Positions 47,501-62,000 of a DNA stretch of 64,000 nt are shown here, one piece after another; the first letter of the stretch is position 1, and every line of letters begins with the position of its first letter. The notes under the pieces are model-generated. The model had not been told where the DNA came from. It did not search any database and was given only the letters and a program-made list of their open reading frames with translations. The DNA comes from Hippasteria phrygiana (taxonomy: Eukaryota; Echinodermata; Asteroidea; Valvatida; Goniasteridae), in contig JAZGUH010000372.1 of the NCBI GenBank assembly GCA_037893225.1, positions 434,001-498,000 on the forward strand, read 5' to 3'. The position numbers and the translations under genes are program-made.

Positions 47501-50500
47501 TCTGTTGTGCAGTTCCGGGCCTATGTATAGACATACAAACCTGTGTCCTATAGACGATGAGCCCTCTGACGTCACTTGTTGACATCTATATTGAAAGGCG
47601 CCCGGTGGTATGTGCACGCATCGTGTTTTGCATAAAATTTGGTTTAGGATGCGTGCGCATATCGCCGGTCCATTTGAATATAGAGTACCGAAGTGATGAC
47701 GTCAATGCAATGTTTGGAACCTGAATACTTTTGTTATTTTGTGTCAATGTGTTTGCATGACTGGCTGTCAACAAAGGAACAGTCCAAATCTCCATTTGTT
47801 TGGAGCCAGTTGTCGTGCCAACTGACGTCGGACTTCGGTACTCTATGAGGTGGTTTAGATGTAAACAAACAAAGAGCCCATGGTTTAAAGCCCATTCCAT
47901 CTAAACCATTAATACCTTCCAACCCCTCCATCCAAAATTTATTTATTTTTAATTCTTTCTGTTAATAAAACCAAGGATTCCTCAAAAGTGCATTCAGTAT
48001 CTGGAAAGCCTGCGGAAACCTGTAGAGGGAAGACAACAAAGAAGTCTAAAGTTTAGAGACGAGAGGGAAAACCCCGGAACAAAACTCTGGGAATCAGGAA
48101 TCCCCACGGAATCGGGCAGGGACTGAAAACCCAATCTACATTTTGGCCTTAGGTGGGATTTGAACCCGGGTCACAGAGATGAAAAGCGAGGAAGAGAGCA
48201 CTGTGCCAAGCTGAATATCTCTGCACCTAATAAAAGTTTATGATTATGCCATTAGTGACTACAGTTTCAGCTTCCCCCAGTGGTCATTTCCGTCGGGGCT
48301 GCTTACCTGGTTTTGCCCGCCTGCCGGCCTTTTTGCCCATCCGTTTTTTTTGCAAGATGTACGTTTATCGCTCATGCTGTGTCTTACTGTTGTGTTCTTT
48401 TCCAGGCCCTGCCTTGTTCCCTTGTCGACATCAGCCCCAAGGACCCAGAGAATGGATGGACAGGGGAAGAAAACGACGGCTTCGGGAACATCGTTCTTAC
48501 TAAGGCCCTGAGAGCGACAGTCAAAGGCACAACAGCATTTCACTTGTTTTATTGTTAATATTTGATTTGTTTTTATTTTAATTATTTATTGTCTATGAAA
48601 CCCAGGAGTCCTTAAAGTGCATATCGGGGCCCAATTTCATAGCGCTGCTTAACACACGATTTTCTGCTCACGGAACCCTCGCCCATTTCATAGAGACTGT
48701 AAGCAGTAAGCACAGCGAAGAGCCCGCTAACTTCGGAAGCAGGATTTGCTGAAATTAGTGATGCAACAATATAAATCTCCATGCACAGGCAAGCGTTAGC
48801 ACAACTTGGCCATGAAATACGCTAATGCTTAAGCAAATTTTCCTGCTATAGTTAACACAACTTTCCTGCTTACCGTTAAGCAGCGCTATGAAATTAGGCC
48901 CAGGTTGTAGCTTGAGAGCCTAAAGAAACCTGTAGAAAGACGATGAAGAAATGTTCAGTTTTAGAGGCGGGAGGAAAACCCCAGAATGATATTCATGGGA
49001 AAACCCACGAACACAAGCAAGGACTGAAAACCCAATGAGTATTAGGTGATTGAAATTTGGCCTTTTTTGTTTCCCTGGTTTTTTTTTGCTGTGCTATATT
49101 TTCCATTTTATTTCTCCAGGTATCGAGAAAGGGAGGTTGTGTATCATTTTGGTCGAGGACAGACAAGACAGAGAGATCAATATCAACGCGTTGATGGTCC
49201 AGAAACACTTTGCTCAGAGTACGGGACCGGGGTAAGGATGCGGACACATATTAGTTGTGTAATTACCATTGCAATACCCTGTCCGTTCTTCCATTTTTGG
49301 ACGACGCGATCAGTGATGTAGGCGAGACCATCACAAGACCATCACAAGACCATGCAAGACCAGCACAAGACCCAGCACAAGACCCAGCACAAGACCCAGC
49401 ACAAGACCCAGCACAAGACCCAGCACAAGACCCAGCACAAGACCCAGCACAAGACCCAGCACAAGACCCAGCACAAGACCCAGCACAAGACCCAGCACAA
49501 GACCCAGCACAAGACCCAGCACAAGACCCAGCACAAGACCCAGCACAAGACCTTCAGTCTTAATTCAAGTCTTAAGCTATTCAAATGAACTGTAATAAAA
49601 GCATTCCTTTGTCATGGTTTATGCCTGATACTTGTGGCTGTTACAAGCTGGTCTTGTGATGGTCTTGTGATGGTCTCGACTACATCACTGGACGCGATCA
49701 GCAACTTTTCAACATTTGAAAGATGTTACTGTGTGTAAATTTCACACGAATGAACGTGACATAGGTTGTCAGCACTGTGCTTCACTTCACAAGTGTGCAG
49801 ATTGGTGCTATTTTTGTCATGTGAAATTCATCGTTTTCTCTCTCTGAAGTGTCCTTCTTGAATTAATGTGTGTGCCCCCAAAGTGCCCCCTGGAAATTAG
49901 ACCTTTATGCTACTCTTGTCTTCAGACATCTCTGTAAACTATTACTGTCTGCACATGTTTCGTCCTTTTCTCTCTGAAATAAACTTCCATTCTCCTCTCA
50001 GCTCGGTCAGTGCGGCTATAATCTTCGACATCCCCCAAGGGGACTTCTCAGACGACGATACGGTGAAGAACGAAGAAACCCGGTCATCCGATTCCGGCAC
50101 CGATGCCCAACCGACCGCCCCCAGGACAAACGGAGCCCCGTATTCCTACGGTCTCGTTTCTCCGTGCAAAACGCAGCTGTCATCAAAGCTGAGCTCCCAG
50201 TACACAGCCGTTCACATCAGCCATGTGGAGTCGCCTGCCTGTATCTATATACAACTCTCGACGGCCGGGAAAGACGGACTAGACAGGTAGGTGTGGGCGA
50301 CGGGAAGAAACGAGGGTTTGGATGTATAAGCTTGGGAGATTGTGTCTTTAGAATCCAGCCGCCTTTTGGATGGATGGGCAAAAAGAATTTTCAACACAAA
50401 GAATCTTTAACACTTGCAAATAAAAATCTTGATATATCTCCCCAAAATAGTGACTAAAATGGCTGCATAGGATTGGGATGCAGCAAAGGATAATACATTT

Positions 50501-53500
50501 GGCAGAGGATGTAGAGACAGTTTTTTTCAGTTAGTCTGGTTTCCAGACATGACAAATCTGACTATTCTCTACGGTAGCCGCATATGTCACGTGACCCCCC
50601 CAGAAAAGGAAGAATTCCTCCTTTTTCCCAAAAATGGCTGAAGTTTTCCCGAGCTCGTTTTCGTCAACATTCAGATGGTATTGTTGATGTTCGCGATGCC
50701 AGTTGTCGATCCTGAAATTATTGAATTCTCAATTAAATTGAAGCTGAAAAATCAATACCATACTTTCTATTTTGCCAACTGGAATTTGGCAAGAGTATTT
50801 TTAACATTTTGACACTGACGTCATTCGGAATGACATTGTACTTCATGATCTGTTTCGAACAGTGGTGACTATTGACCTAAGATTTATCAAGAGTTGTCGG
50901 GGAATCTTCAGGTCAGGTCACCAGACTATTCTTCAATATTGATTGACTGGGTTTGGACACGGTTTTGAATCCTACATCAAGCGAGGGAGGGGGGTTGACT
51001 TGCCTGAATTTGCCCCTAGTCAAATAGTTTGTATGCGTGCGTGAAAACTTGCAGGGGATTCCACTAGTTAGGACTATGTAATGATGTGTAAAGCCTGGTT
51101 TCCATATAGTCGTTATAATCGCCGACAGCGTCGCCGAAGAGTCCCCGATGCAACGCCGATAAATGGAAACGCTTCATCGGGGACTTTCCCAACATGAACG
51201 GCGACAGTCGGCAAAGATCAACCAAGTTCAACTTTGCCGACTGTCGGCGTCGTGTCATGAGAGCAGGCCCATTCAAATACACGTACTGGCATGCCGTGCA
51301 TTCAACGATGTCTCTCACCGCTTGAGTGCCACAAATTTGACCCATTTTATCCTTTGACCAAGAAATATGAGCATAAATGTAAGTAAAATAGCTGCCCGTA
51401 ATTGAAATCTATTGAAATGAAATATCAGTTCAGCTTTCAGAAAAAAGTACCAAAAAGCGCCATTTCGGTGAGACATTTTCAAGCATTCGGAAGCCATTTT
51501 GTTGAAAATTTTCGGACGAATTGACATCCAAAACCGTCTCTGCCCGGACGTCTGCGACTTGCCATCTTGCGTGCTGTCGGCGTTCATTGCGATTATATGG
51601 AAACCAGGCTTAACTGGGACCCCCAATATTTGCAATTCTCATCCCCCCATCTCAGCTTACTGGAGAACATGACGCTGACGTACAAGCAGTTGGAGACGGT
51701 GGAAGACATCGTCTGGCAAGAAGGGGACCTTTGCAGCGCCCTGCTTGTCAGGGAGGGTGCGTGGTGCCGGGGGCGCATCAAGACAGTTCTGCCCGACGAA
51801 AATGCCGTGGTGAGTATTGGAGTGGAGCTCCGGAAACTACTTCTGTTTGAAGAAATTGACAGCATCTCAGTCTGTAAGTGGAAGTTGTCTTATACTAACG
51901 TTGAGCTGTGGCTTTGCTTCTAGCGTTTTGACCTCTTGAATACGGACGACAAGAGCCATGGTTTGGAAAAAGACCACCTGGCTGGTCAGTGTCTATAGGC
52001 GCATTCCTGCGCTTACTCAATCCATTCATTTTTGAACTATATTGTTCTTGAATGGGAGAGTAATGAATAGATGGAGCTTTTTCGAACAAAGCTTTCATTT
52101 ACATGAAAGGGGACCACTCTATTCGGTGTGGTGCCTATTGTTTGCATTTACGCCTGGCTGCACAGCCCGTTCTTGGCATATTTAGTCTAGCCCCCATTAA
52201 TAACAGTCGGGCGCAAGGGGTTAACTTGGTTTGTTTTTAGTCTTCGTCCTTGTGTTTTTCATGCTCTGGGTTTTTTCTTTCATTTGTGGTCGGATTCATT
52301 GCCCGATTAAACTTGCTCGTCCATTTTTTTATTTATATAATTGTTTTTTTTAGTTCTTGTGCCGATTACTTTTAGTTCTGGATGTAGTTCTGTTTTTTAT
52401 TTTTTTTTCATTCTAGTACTAGAAGTGGTTCTGATTCCAGATCTAATTATTTTTGGTTTTCATTTTTGTCGTGTTGGTGCCCATTTTAAAGTTTCTTTTA
52501 TTTTGTGTTCTGGTTCTTGGTCTGATTTGATTTCTTTTTCTAGTGCTGATTCTGGCTTGAACTTTAGGTTCATTTTTTTTTTTTTTTGGTGTTCTAATTT
52601 TATTTGGAGTTTTATAGTTCTGGCTCTCACCATACTCCAGTTCTTGTTAACATTCTCCTTTTGGTTTGAGTTTATTATAAACCCTCCTACTTTTCTAACT
52701 TTCATAACCTATCAAAAAACCTAAGCCCTTCCTCTCCAACAGCTTGTGTGTTTCAACCGGAAACTCGATAGGTTTTGATAGGTAGGGTAGTTGGCTCCAT
52801 TTTGGCACCGAGAGAGGGAGGGTTGAGATCATACATAAATGAAACAAAACGATATCTGAAAATTGTCGGATTTGCCTCCATTACGCAAATTATATTATTT
52901 ACATTTTTTGACCCAATTCCTGTATAATTGAAACTGTTGACATATTGTAAATTGTTAATTACATGCTTCTCCAGTGTATATCTGTCCATGTCTACATGTA
53001 GAACTGTCACCGGAAAGAGCGTTGCTTTACGTAGGTGAAGAATGCGTATGTAGTCGATGCATATATCTTGCCCAACCTTGACCACTGTTGAGATCAACAA
53101 TGTTAAGATCTTGAACCCTTGAAAATCAGCAAGAATACAGATATGCAATTGGATGTACTAAAAACAGACTAATTTCAAACATGGACGCACCCAGCAGGCT
53201 TCACTCCATACGGTGATTACCACTCCAGTAACTTGACACAGCTCTGTTATCAGGACATACATTATGTCTATTCCGACGATTGTGTAGTGTAGGGCTCTGT
53301 TCCCTATAAGGGAACAAAAATCCACTTTTAGGTTATTGGAATTGCCAAACTAGTTAGCGACATTACAAACCAACAGGTATGCTGTAGATAAAGGGCAGGG
53401 TTTTAGTTTGAGGGAAATTTTGGGGTAAAGTGACGATGAAGATGACAAAATGCAATGCGAAATTAACGATGGCAATCACCGCGACGCACAGTAAACACGC

Positions 53501-56500
53501 AAAACCGCGATGATTCGCATGGCAACTGCCGTAAAAACGTGTAAGGAACTTTTCTACCGCAATAAACTGTTCAAAATTACAAAAATTGATGTCAATAGAA
53601 TTAAGAGAAGTCTGCTTTAGGTTGAAAAAGTCATTTTGGAATGAGAAAGAATACCCTTGACTCTAATTTGATCAAAACTAAAGAGGGGCCCTACACTACA
53701 CAATCGACCTCTATTCCTCAGTCCACATTGTACACGGAAGGAAGGGTTCCCTCTTGGGATTTGTCTGAGCCAGGTTTCAAAGAGAGAAAAAAACACAAAG
53801 CAAACAGCCATTATTTGTCAATTGGAATTGCTTACGCACAGAGAAAGAAGTGAGCCCTCTTGGGATCTGAATTAGCCAGGTTTCAAAGGGTCAAAGCTAT
53901 CCCCTTGCATAGAGTGTTTCATGTCATTATCTTATTGATGACGGTTCAAATCAGTCATTATTAGGATTTGATCCCGTTGAAAAAAACTCCATGTACAGCC
54001 TCAGGCTATGTGGTATATTGATTGCCTTGGTTTAAATATCCACAATGATCAGTGAAAGAGTGCACAGGAAACTAAGAGAATTTGAGAATCGTGTTTTGGA
54101 GGATTTTTAATACTGTTGGTATTTTTTTGTAGTTTGAGTAACAGATGGCAATTATGTGGAGTGCGTAGCAGAAATGCATCTGAGTGTTTTGGAGGATGGA
54201 TCTGATCGAGGGATAGAAATGAGCTGTTTGAGTTGGATTTTTGTCTTGTCTCCTTTGATAAATCTAAGCCGGCCTGGGGTTGGTGGGGGGGGGGGTGACT
54301 GGGAGGGGGATATGTGGGGCAAATCAGAAACGTATTTGAGAGTAGGACAATAATAATATCATGATTGAGGTCAGTTGAAGGCATGCATTTTTTTTTCTTT
54401 GGAATCTCAAATGGATTGATGGCGACGCCTTTACATTATTACAGTTTCATGCACTAAAAGGCACGATATTTATGCGTCATGGAGACGTTCGCTCATGAAT
54501 CTCCTTCAGAGAAATGGTGCACTTTTCAAACCAAAAGAAGAGGGAAAAAATAAAAGCAGCAGTTTCAAATTTCTGCACTTTTATTTTTTTTAGAAAGTCT
54601 GAAAGACGATTTTGCACAAACAAGACAGATTGGGAAGCAATCTAAGATTTCTCTCTCTTTTATTTTTTTTTGTGGTTCCGAAAAGCAACGTTTAGACTTT
54701 TGTAAAAGAACTCGATGAGTATCTCGGTGTGTGTATTACCATATGCTTGAAATACACAAAGTCTGTCAACTATGCCATCAAAAGCTGTCGTATACCAGAG
54801 TATCGAGTTCGTTAAAGTGCCAACATACGGACAATCGGTCCTCGCTGCCGCTTTTGTGGGGCGAGGCGAAAGCGTGGAGAAAGTGATACCGGTAATCGAG
54901 CGCGTGCTGCTGTATTATTTTCACCAGCGCAAAAGAAGGAAAAAAAGACGGCTTCAGCCTTATGTTTAAGGCTCGGGCAAACATTTGGTGAATGCGCATG
55001 GGTTGGTGTACACTCTTGCGATATTGGCCGGATGCTGCAGATTGAAAACAACCATGAATGAAATTGTAAGACGAGAAATTGAGAAAATAAAAGACCGATT
55101 GTGAAGGATCTTAGCAGGTATCAGTGGTATTCTGCAGCTTCAAACTGTGACCCGGCAGCACAAAATGAGAATAAAGTCGCACCATGGCTTTCTGAGTTAC
55201 AAGCAGAAACAACAATTTTTTCACCGAAAAGTCAATTTTAGGATTTTCACATATTATCCCAAAATTGTTTAAACTGAATATATTCTTTTTCAAAGTGAAC
55301 AAAAGAAACTGGCAGGAGCGGGATTTGAACCTGCGACCTCCGGGTTACCGTACTGGCGCTATACTAACTAAACTATCTTGCCCTATGTTGGCGGTCTCCC
55401 AAATTGTCAGTGTCTTTCAGTTTCTAGTCAGTTTCCCTTGTGGATTGTTTGATGAATATCTTCTTGTAATATTTTTGGGGCAATTTGTACAGATCACAAA
55501 CTTTTGTTCAAGACTCTGACAACTCCAAAAGTTTGTATCGGGGGCTGGGAATGAGATACTAACAACACACAGTATATCAAATTAAAGCTTTTAACCTGTA
55601 CTCTCAGGAAATACCATAATCTTGATTTTCAAATGTAACCAGTTTCCACCCATTTCATGGGAACAGGTCACAATTTGATTAACATCGTGATCGTTGTGTG
55701 TGGGAGGAAGACACTATGTTCTTAGTCGCAAACAACACAACATCTGAATTAGATTATGTTGAAGGATTTTAGTGACTACATTCAAGCACAGTTTAATATG
55801 TAACCATTCCAAGCTGTGGTATCTGTGTTAAAGGTAGTGTACACGATTGGTAATCTTCCTCATTTGTTTTTACTGAATTATTACGAAAAACCTTACTAGA
55901 CTGTAAGTTAATAGTAGTCTCAATCATCCTGTGAAATGATGGCACCAGGTGTGCTGTCGTTGTCAAGAAAAGTGGAATTTATATCGTTTTCCAACAATTG
56001 TTCGGCCGAACAATTGTTGGAAAACTGCCCTCTATTGACCGAATGTAGTTAATCCGTGTTGTGTCTAAAATGGGTTAACAATCCGAAAATGGGCGCACGC
56101 GTAGTGTACCGAAGCGACGCGTTGTAACCAGTGCATGCAGTGGATCTTGGATGTTCTGCTCGGCCCTCGGCCTCTGTACATGTTATGTGACCAATTGAAA
56201 ATGATCCCATTTACAAAAATTGGGCTTATTTTACAAGAGGTTGCTATAACAAATGCCGCCCGACGGTTGAAAACGAACGACGTTTTTCTCTCGTTTTTTT
56301 TTTTTCGCCATCCAAGAACGCAAAACTTTGAACAGGTCAGTGAAACAATATTTCCTATAAAATACTAACCCCCAAATCCACCCATATCTGAAAATTGCAA
56401 CAAGGACCAATCATGTACACTACGTTTAATGTTTTGTGATAGCCTGAAGAGTCGAAGACAAGTCTGGTTTCAATTTTTTTTTTTTTCAAAAGCCATTTAG

Positions 56501-58962
56501 GTCATGACTCTTGTCTCCAGAATATGGTAACTCGTAGATTTCTCTGGGGTTTTGACAGGTTTCTAAAATTTGCATTCATTTCATTTTACAATTTGAAATG
56601 TATCATTTTTTTACAGTTATCAATCTTTGGGATTTTATGTACAAGACTTAGCACAAGCTGCCCCACAGTGTAGTGCAGGAAATATATTCACTGTACACCT
56701 CAGCAGAGTACATTGAGTATATTGTAGTTTATGAGCTTTCAAAGGTCACGGTTATTTCTGATACTCCAGCGTTTGAAACTAAAACCAAAGTTGTGATCGA
56801 ATCTGACAAATGGAGTCTTTGGGACAGTTTTTGAAGCATTTCCATTAAGCTACGCCCTGTGATGAATTGTCCAATCACGTGACTGATCTGTGGCATGTGC
56901 CGTTTTGATTGTTGAATATGACAAATGGCGGGGCATAGGTGAAACAGGAGTAAGAGGGGTGAGATTTGTCGGGATTTTTTGTCGGGATTTCAGATTTTTT
57001 AAAGAATCTCTTTTGCAATCTGGAATTCCTGAGGTGTTGTCCTAAATGTGTTTTTACCTGTAAAAGTGTATATTTATAGACCAATAAAAATGGATATTTT
57101 AAGGGGGTACGTGCCTTTAGGCAAATACAAACTATATGTTGATCCGGGGTCCTCATGGATTTTTCCTCATGGATTTTTTGTGTAGATTTTTCGTGGATTA
57201 TTCATTTTTGGCCAATCTCGCCCTGCTACAGAACAGATCTGGTTGATTTCCAGTTTACGTGTACAGTCGATGTGCAGAAGCCTGTTAAATCAATTTCTGC
57301 ACGTCTCACACGACCGAATTGAAATTGCCCACTGAACCACTTTTGACAAATTCATACCAGTTTCATCTCCATCTACTGGCAAGATCTCAGGAAAAAAAAA
57401 ACTTTGCCAAAGACATACTTCAATAATAACCTTTCCCTGTTGTGTAGGCAGAAACAATCCCTGCCGTCTGTCATTAATGAGGGGTTAATATAAGTTGCGG
57501 AGAGTTATTCGCCACGATCCTGGAGATAGTCCTTGATTGATTGGCTCCCCTGGTGGTAGATGCTAAAGGTGTTTGTTGACTGAGCGGTTCCTTATTAGAG
57601 ACTTGTGTGTACGTTCCATGATTGCGATCTGTGACAGATTACTTTAATGTGCTTGTTTGGGTACGATACCTGAATATCAAGGGAAAATGGTGTGCGATGA
57701 CTGGCAAATTACAAGCATGGTTTTTCAATTTGTGGCATTCTTTGCTTGGTGGAGTTTCAAAGTCTGAAAAATCCATCTCGTGTTCTGCGGTGCATGTATG
57801 ATCTTCTCATATATCAGTAATTAACCCCTTGTGTGCCTGGCTGTTATTGATGGGTTGCTGGTAGCCAAGCGTAAATGCTGAACTCCCAAGTACAGAAGGA
57901 ATTGAAATCCAACAAATTGCTTTCACACTTTATTTGTAAATATAATTCTGAAAAATCTGGTATCACACCAATCAAACGTTCCTGATTGTTCATGCAGTAT
58001 AGAATAAGGAAGTGCCGTGGCTGGGTTCGAGCCCAGTCCCGGGCTACAGCACTTCTACGCTTAACATGGGTAGAGGCATTATTAATGCCTTGCAGTGGAC
58101 TAGTTACCCATCCCGACCCTATTCATGCTGTGAAGAGATTAGATTATCTTGTTTCAGTATGAGGGGCTGGTTCTTCCACATATTCTTAAGTAGCCCACAC
58201 CTCGAGTGCCCTAGGGCTTGTGATGGGCGATTTGCATTTAAAAAAATATTTGTAACCCCTTGCGTACGGGTATTATATGGGGGCGCCATGCCAGGTTATG
58301 CAGCCAAGCAAAACGGAAACAACAGGCTTGCGCAGCCAAGCATAACGTACACAATACCCCAATGATGGATTGAAAATGCAGAGATTGGCATGTATAGACG
58401 TCAACCGGCCAGGTGGCAATTTTTAATCCGCACATATATGTGTCAACCGAGTCTGATCCAATGTTGTGAATTCCACAGAGTTGTCTTGTCCAAGTCCTGG
58501 GCCCAATTTCATTAACCAGTGGAGCGGAAAATATTCCTTGGCAAATGTGCTAAGCAAAAGTCGGCTAAGAAAAAAACCACCTGCTAAACATTTGATACTT
58601 TTTGCTGGTAAACCGTTTTGATTCAACAAATCTTTTCTGTGCTTTGCAAGATTTTATGCTCAGCAATTTCATGAAATTGGTGCCTGGTTACTTCCACAAA
58701 GTCACCAGAATCTTCTTGGAATCTTTCCCAGATCCTCTTCACCGACTACGGCAACATGGAAGTGGTCGCCTTCAGCAACATCCGCCCCCTGCTGGCGCAA
58801 TTCCAGAAGGAGCCCCCCTTTGCCATCCAGTGCCACCTGGCCGATGTCATGCCAGGGGGTGACAAGCAAAAGTGGACCCGGACGGCCTGCGAGTTCCTGG
58901 CGGCCACCTTGTCCGACCTGGAGTGCGTCATAGTCAAGAAGGTGGGACACCAGTGGATCCAG

Positions 58963-59004
<42 letters not shown>

Positions 59005-62000
59005 GTAAGTTTTTGGTTTTTGATTTTGGTATTTTTGATTTTTTTATTTATTTATTTTTTTTGGGGGGGGGTTTTGGGTTTTTTTTTTTTTTGGTTTTTG
59101 GGATTTTGGGTTTTTGGGTTTTGTTGGGTGCCCATTGCCCCCTTTGTCCCCTTAGATCCACCAGTGAGGTGGGGCCCTGGCACAAAATTTGGTTGGAGTG
59201 GGTGATGGTTTTTTCTCTCTATCTTAACCCAATATGTATGTCGGTGCTGGTTTCCCCCGGACCCAGCTTTGCATTGAGAAAATCCAGGTTTCAATTTTCA
59301 GAAATGGGAGAGATGCCCCAGAGAGAACAGTCATAACTTGAGTTCAATTTCTGTGTAGAAAATCACATGACGTATTAGTTAAAAGTAGGGGAAGATTTTG
59401 TATCTCATAAAAAAAATTGATGTGGCATTTTGTATACATTTGAGTTTAATTCAGTGTCTCAAACTGAGAAAGAATGTGACTCGTCTTGAAGTGACTCGAC
59501 CGCACTTTGTGACTTGCCCCGACCTTGTTGAGTAGGTGAGCTGACTAAACTCGTGTCAGTTCCTTAAATGACTCAAGTCACAATCTTCAGTGAATTGGTA
59601 CAACACTGAAGTTAACGTTTTGCATTTTTTTTTTTCCACATCAGGGTGATTTGCTGAACGGATCCCTGCCCATCGACCTGCTCTACGAGCGCTCCATCGA
59701 GGAGAAACTGGAGCAACAAACCACGGAGGATTTTGGGAGCATCTCCCAGCTCCTGCTCCTCAAGGGACTAGCGCTGCCAGTCAAGTATGACCCCCATCTT
59801 TACCTCTGTTTTACCCCACAAGAAGCTGCATCCGTGTATCAGGGGTCACTTTCACGGAGCCGCTAAGCACAAAAAACTTGCTAAGCACAAAAATGTCTTG
59901 CTCATTAAAAAAGAGTTACCAGCCAAACACCCGTGAGATTTTTATGCTAAGCAAACAACAGCTGATTACCAGTCACAAGCAATAGACAACACATTGACAT
60001 TGAGTTGGTAATCCTGTTTTTATCAAGGAGGAATTTCCAAGCTAAGTAAATTTGTTGTGCTTAGCAGGTCCATGAAATTGGGCCCTGGTGTATATTGTTA
60101 TTGTGGCTTGTCAGTAGTGTGCCAGAGACGAAAACCACAGCTTTGCACAAAAAGTGCCCGATTTTGATATGGCAGCTGGTTTATATTTGGGGACGGATTG
60201 GGGGGGGGGGGGGGGGGGGGGGAGGAGGGGGAGGGGATTGTAGTTTGGGGGTCGAACCCATCGAGTCATTTTCATGTCTGAATCATTTCTGCATTGCTCT
60301 ATGAGCATACTGACAAAAACGTAATGTTGATATTTCTGGTTATTCACAGAATCATACTTTTTATAGAGTTAGTGACTTCACAGGGTGTACTCTCCACCAC
60401 GTTAACTCTCAAATCCCCTTCACTGTGACGCTGGTGCACTTATCATTACAAACCTAGTGACTTGCAGTATTGAGCGCTGGTGTGGAGCACTTTGGCCTGT
60501 AGTTGTACCGGACTCTAGATCTTGGTGATACTACAGATTGTGGGTTAGAGACCGGCTGGGGTCATGGTGCTTGTGTCCTTGAGCAAGACACTTTGTCACA
60601 AGTTGCTTCTCTCCACCCAGGAGTAAATGGGTACCTGTGAGGGCAGTGATGGCTATATGTATGATTTGCCCTTGGGTGCTTAACTTGCAGCCGGGGCTAT
60701 GTATACTCCCCAGGGAGCTGAGAAGGTTTGAGAACAATTAGTACGCCTGATGAGCTGGGGTAGTAATGTAGTTTGCTGTGTACTGTGATCACGGTGGATA
60801 TGTGCACTTTACAAATCTACATAATTACTGTTATTAACGCCCATGTCTCCGACTGTTATTGATGGGATACTGGTATGCTAAATAAAGGCTTTGTTTGAAA
60901 AAGCTCCATCTATTCATTACACTCCCATTCAAGAACAATATAGTTGAAAAATGAGTGAATAAGCCATTTGCGAGTTAAATTTGAATAACATCTGGTACAC
61001 TGATGTGCTAAAAATGCTTTGCACATTTTAACTTTGAATTCTCCAGACCAAAGAGACTGTTACTATATCATGTGATTCGGGGCAAGCCTTATGCTAGCAA
61101 CCCCCAGCTCCGGAATGGTCTGGTGTCTTTGTGCCATTCTCACCCATTGTGAACAATGTATTGGTGCTGAGCGTCTCTTACGTAACTATGCAAGAGCTTG
61201 CCCCGAATCATGTGATATAGCAACAGTGTCTTTGGTCTGGAGAATTCAAAGTTTAAATGTGGCAAGCATTTAGAGCGAGTCGGTGTACCAGATGTTATTC
61301 AAATTTAACTCGCAAATGGCTTATTGAGTATGTGCAGGAATGCGCCGATAGACATCAACCGGCCAGGTGGTCTTTTCAAACTGTGGCTATGGCCGTCATC
61401 CGTATTCAAGAGGTTAATAGTACAATATGAAAATTATCGTGATCATTTTGTTTTTGCAACAGACGGCTTCCTTCCAAGTCCCCGGCCAAATCAACGTTGA
61501 CCAATCAGAAGCCTCCGACAAATGTTCCCAACACATCCACCAGCGTCGCTTCATCATCCACTGGGCCGTCTGACTTACCGGCCGCCAATGCACAGGATCA
61601 CCTGCCCCAGTTGACAGCCGGCCCCACCCTAGGCTTGGACAAGCAGGCGACGCTCCCCCAGTTTGAATCGGTTGAGGATGGTGCTGGCGGTGAGTTCCCT
61701 CGGTACCAGACACCGCCGTTGCCAACGAGCGGCAGGATGGATTTGGTGATCACCTACGTCAACCCCGATGGGGTCATCTCGGGATTGGAAGCCAGTGAAG
61801 GTGAGCCGATCCCCGCATCACCATTTTTCTGGGATTTGAGGAAACTATGTCCCCTTGAACTTAATGTGACATGGGTGCATTGAAATGAGGGAAAGTGGCG
61901 CCGTGATATTTCAGTGGGAATACGATTTCTGGGAAGAAGATTTCAACATAAAAAAACCTTTTCTATAACATCCCAGTTGTATAACTGAAAAAGCAACAGA

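Noticed and set aside
49255..49588. Long repetitive ORFs on both strands (AQDP, TQHK, VLGL repeats)
   Set aside because: Created by a 12-bp tandem repeat that keeps all frames open; no coding signal.
52341..52724. 127-codon ORF
   Set aside because: Phe/Leu/Ile-rich low complexity from a T-rich tract, no splice partners.
54772..54969. Small intronic gene in RNF17 intron 24
   Set aside because: 65 codons with a basic tail, no recognised motif, no promoter or poly(A) evidence.
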